Assembly: GCF_007655135.1 (NCBI RefSeq)
Contig: NC_045134.1
Span: 10,064,982 to 10,128,981 of the forward strand
Source: Punica granatum
Taxonomy: Eukaryota; Streptophyta; Magnoliopsida; Myrtales; Lythraceae
DNA length: 64,000 nucleotides
Direction: 5' to 3'
Shown here: piece after piece, positions 61,010 through 64,000 of the stretch
How positions within the stretch are numbered: the first letter of the stretch is position 1
How the letters are laid out: the number at the start of each line of letters is the position of its first letter
Program-made: the position numbers and the translations under genes
Notes under the pieces: generated by a model
What the model was told of the DNA's origin: nothing
The model's database searches: none
Seen by the model: only the letters and a program-made list of their open reading frames with translations

Positions 61010-61215
61010 TGGATTCTAACAAATTGATCATGCTGGGTAGGCGATGGACCCATTTTTGGATCCATCTTATACGATAACGGAGCATTTGGGTCATCGATGG
61101 ACCCGTCTTCCATATCGATATCAATGACCCAAATGCTCAGATGCCGGTTCTCATATCTCATATTATATATGATATGAAAACGGGTAGGCGATGGACCAAT
61201 TTTCGGATCTCAGGT
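61010..61215. repeat. Short direct and inverted repeats
   Basis: GGGTAGGCGATGGACC occurs at about 61035 and 61183, and GAGCATTTGGGTCATCGATG is mirrored by ATCAATGACCCAAATGCTC around 61081-61138, forming an inverted pair around GGACCCGTCTTCC. Confidence 0.6.
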
Positions 61216-61891
61216 AAAAGAAAAAGGACATGGGATGGAATCACTCAGTAAAAGTGAAAACATCATCGAAACCGAACATTCCTTGCAACGAATGGAACAA
61301 GAGGATTAATCCAATCTTGGTTATCTCAATTCACCCATATGATGCTGTACCACGAACCAATGACCCCGTGAAAGCACAAACAGATTGAGGCCATGCATAG
61401 CGACTAGGGAGCTTACGACATATAGGTGCACTTTACCTTTCTATCCCTTTTGAACCTACGGGAATCGAACGCCGAACATGAGAATGTGGGTCTCCCGTGG
61501 CATGATGACGGAAGCAGAGCGCATCTATCTATCTTCTTTTGTTTCCGAGCGGGCGGCCACAGTGCAGCAGAGCAGATTGGCAAACTGTGGAGGGTAAATT
61601 CGAAAGTAGTGGGAAACATAAGGGGGCACAATTCACACTACAAAATTAAAGGTGAAAACTTGAGCTGAAAACAAATTCGCGGAGCAAATTGAAATTAGCG
61701 AAAACATCGTCCTCCTCGTTGTTCTTTGTTCCCACCGAAAAGTCGTACCGGAACTTCGGAGCATCGCCTTCTCGCGATCCCACTTGTCTGCTCCGAGCCA
61801 CGGCCGGTCCCTCTCTTTGTTCGTCGGTGTCGCCCCCAGCAACGTATATTGGGCATAATTGCTGTGTTTGTTCATTGTCTCTGGTGCTACC
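61216..61891. other. Intergenic and 5' leader of the COQ2 gene
   Basis: GC content rises from about 61680, fitting a transcribed leader. No TATA box was identified. Overlapping frames at 61426-61971 on both strands are probably chance. Confidence 0.4.
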
Positions 61892-64000
61892 ATGTACGCG
61901 AGGAGATTAAGGAACAAGCTCGAGACATGGAGTTCGCTTTGTAGGGAGTATGAATCCCGGGTCGGCTCCAAATGCCACCAAGATCACGCGCTCTCTGCAT
62001 ACACATTGGCCTCTAAGACTTCATTCTTCGATCCCATTTCGCCATTGTCGAGCTCTTTTGCGAGATTCGTCAGCGGTTCCCCGTTGTATCACACCCTCAT
62101 CAGTGGACAAGGAACGCCTGCCAACTGTTCGAGGAAATGCGGGCTCGAGATTTCCCGGTTAAATTCGAAGCATTTCGAGTTTTCACATAAAGGGTCTGTT
62201 TCGGGGCTCTCAACTGTAGCTAAGAGCGCGAAGAATGAGGAGGATAGTAGAGGTGGAAACGGTGGAAAGGGTGACAAGGTTGAGGTTAGTTGGATCGAAC
62301 GATATTTGCCGAAGGGAGCTCGGCCTTATGCCCATCTTGCTCGCCTCGATAAGCCTATTGGAACTTGGCTTCTGGCCTGGCCTTGTATGTGGTGAGTGTT
62401 TGAAGTCTGTGGATCACCGTTTGATCAATTATCTGTCTCTGAAGGTACTGAAGGTGCATTTTATTTATCGATTTGGGTGGTGAATACCTTTCCAGTTTCC
62501 TGTCCGTGGAAGAAGAAGAAGAACAAATTTTTATTGCTGAAGCTACTCATCGTCGTTGCTTGATTATATGAAATGATTGCTTGTTGACGTGTTTACAAAA
62601 CAATCCATTGCACTTCGTAACTAAAATTCAGTGAAAGTTTCTTTTTGTTTTTTTCTTTTTTTTTTTAAGGTATGGAAATGGCATGTTTACAGCCCTTATG
62701 ACTCAATCAATTTTGCAGGTCAATCACTTTGGCAGGGTCCCCTGGGAGCCTTCCTGATTTTAACATGCTGACGCTATTTGGTTGTGGAGCTTTGCTTTTG
62801 AGAGGTGCTGGATGCACCATAAATGATCTGCTTGACAGGGATATCGATATAAAGGTGAATTACAAAGGTGACATGTTTACTGGCATATGTTGTTTTATCC
62901 ACTTGTGTTTGCTGCTTCTTTTTAGGACAGGATCGTTTTTTGTTTTAGCCTAAGTATAATGTTTATTTTATTAATAATTAATGAAGATTGAGTTTCTTTG
63001 CACCTAAAGTTGTTCTCAGCTTATAGTTTTGTATATTGATCCCCTCCTTTGGCTTTGAAATCTCAGCATTGGGAATGGGTGCATCTAGCTGAAAGTTAGC
63101 AATATAAAGCATTTTACTGATAACTTTCCCTTTGATATGTCCAGTAGTTATGTGGCAACTTCTTTTCCCTCTTGCAGGTGGAGCGAACAAAGTCCCGACC
63201 AGTTGCAAGTGGTGTTTTGACCCCATTTCAAGGGCTTTGTTTCCTTGGGTTTCAATTGCTTCTAGGTCTAGGAATTCTTCTTCAGTTGAATAATTATAGG
63301 TGAGAGTCTCCCATATTACCAAGTGCATCTGTTGCTGAAAATAGAGTTTTGAACATTATAAGTATTATATTCTACTTTGATTGATTTGATTCTCAAGAAG
63401 TTGCATATTCTTTCTGCTATTAAAATCAGTTGAACGCTATCACTATTTGGCACAGCCGCATACTTGGAGCTTCTTCTTTGCTGCTCGTCTTCTCTTACCC
63501 TCTCATGAAGAGATTCACATTTTGGGTAATGCTTCTGGATTTTTTGGATAATTGTGATATTATATCCATCCTCCTCTTTATTTTCTCTGCTTTATGGGGA
63601 TATACAGAGCAATTATTTTAGCATGTTCTGCTTTCAATGCAGCCTCAAGCTTATCTAGGTTTAACATTTAATTGGGGAGCTTTACTTGGGTGGGCTGCTA
63701 TAAAAGGAAGTTTGGAGCCCTCGGCCGTGCTTCCACTTTATCTTTCTGGAGTGTGTTGGACTCTAGTGTATGACACGATATACGCTCATCAGGTGCAATA
63801 TATATTTGCCAATAGTAGCAAATTTGTCGTCTGCCTATCCTTTCCTGGTTATGTAGTTCTATATAGAATTAAACTTTTATGAAGATTGTAAAGAGTAGTA
63901 ACAAAATCAAGAATGATTTTCTTGATGAAGATTATGCAATGTGGTCTTAGAAGGTCTATCGAATCCTTATTGAGTCTCTCTAAAGTGTATTTTCAGGACA
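61892..64000 (+). CDS. COQ2: 4-hydroxybenzoate polyprenyltransferase, mitochondrial (ubiquinone synthesis), 5' part
   Basis: Membrane prenyltransferase that attaches the polyprenyl tail to 4-hydroxybenzoate, the first committed step of ubiquinone synthesis in the mitochondrial inner membrane. Exons seen are 61892-62391, 62719-62854, 63178-63299, 63456-63525, 63643-63792 and the first four bases of the next at 63997-64000; all junctions are GT-AG and the frame is open. The ATG at 61892 was chosen because codons upstream are non-ATG, and it starts an Arg-rich leader fitting mitochondrial import. The first Asp-rich motif is Asn202-Asp-Leu-Leu-Asp-Arg-Asp-Ile-Asp210, preceding Lys-x-x-Arg-Pro. 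The second is Tyr319-Asp-Thr-Ile-Tyr-Ala-His-Gln, whose next Asp is encoded at the exon 6 start. Several hydrophobic helices follow the UbiA pattern. The 3' part lies beyond the window. Confidence 0.92.

Noticed and set aside
61726..61971. Short frames upstream of COQ2 on both strands
   Set aside because: They lie in the GC-richer leader region, overlap one another and lack similarity.

Overview
This window is nuclear DNA of a flowering plant, most likely a core eudicot. The evidence is intron-rich genes with plant-specific families (class I HKT sodium transporter, secreted PLA2-alpha, plastid-free mitochondrial COQ2-type prenyltransferase), AT-rich intergenic DNA, and many plant transposon types. 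The species cannot be named from the sequence alone. No rRNA, intact tRNA or CRISPR array was seen.

Layout. 1-550: 5' part of a copia retrotransposon on the minus strand, running off the left edge. 1.2-2.3 kb: a Helitron-like end and a small DNA-transposon relic. 2535-12144: a complete, very young Athila-type Ty3/gypsy retrotransposon with 1254-bp LTRs in which I saw no difference, a perfect 5-bp target duplication, a tRNA-Asp primer site and one uninterrupted gag-pol reading frame. 12.9-25.7 kb and 29.2-54.3 kb: two direct copies of an ancient segmental duplication. Each carries one apparently intact three-exon HKT1-type gene (19009-23982 and 48363-52879). Each copy has its own transposon insertions: MULE-type inverted-repeat elements, a TRIM, tRNA-derived SINEs, a Tourist-like MITE, Helitron ends and a CACTA end next to a copia fragment. 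54.3-58.7 kb: mostly relics of copia/TRIM elements. 58957-60629: secretory phospholipase A2 gene with four exons. 61892-64000: 4-hydroxybenzoate polyprenyltransferase gene, five full exons plus the first four bases of the sixth; it continues beyond the window.

How the genes relate. The two HKT genes share exon structure, promoter core and 3' flank, so they are tandem paralogues. They are both predicted Na+-selective (class I, Ser-Gly-Gly-Gly filter), but differ in one residue beside the second filter glycine and in insertions in promoter and introns. PLA2 and COQ2 are ordinary neighbouring housekeeping or signalling genes with no evident functional link to HKT. The most interesting material is the HKT duplication with its copy-specific insertions and the Arg in the pore region of the first copy; no wholly new system was recognised.
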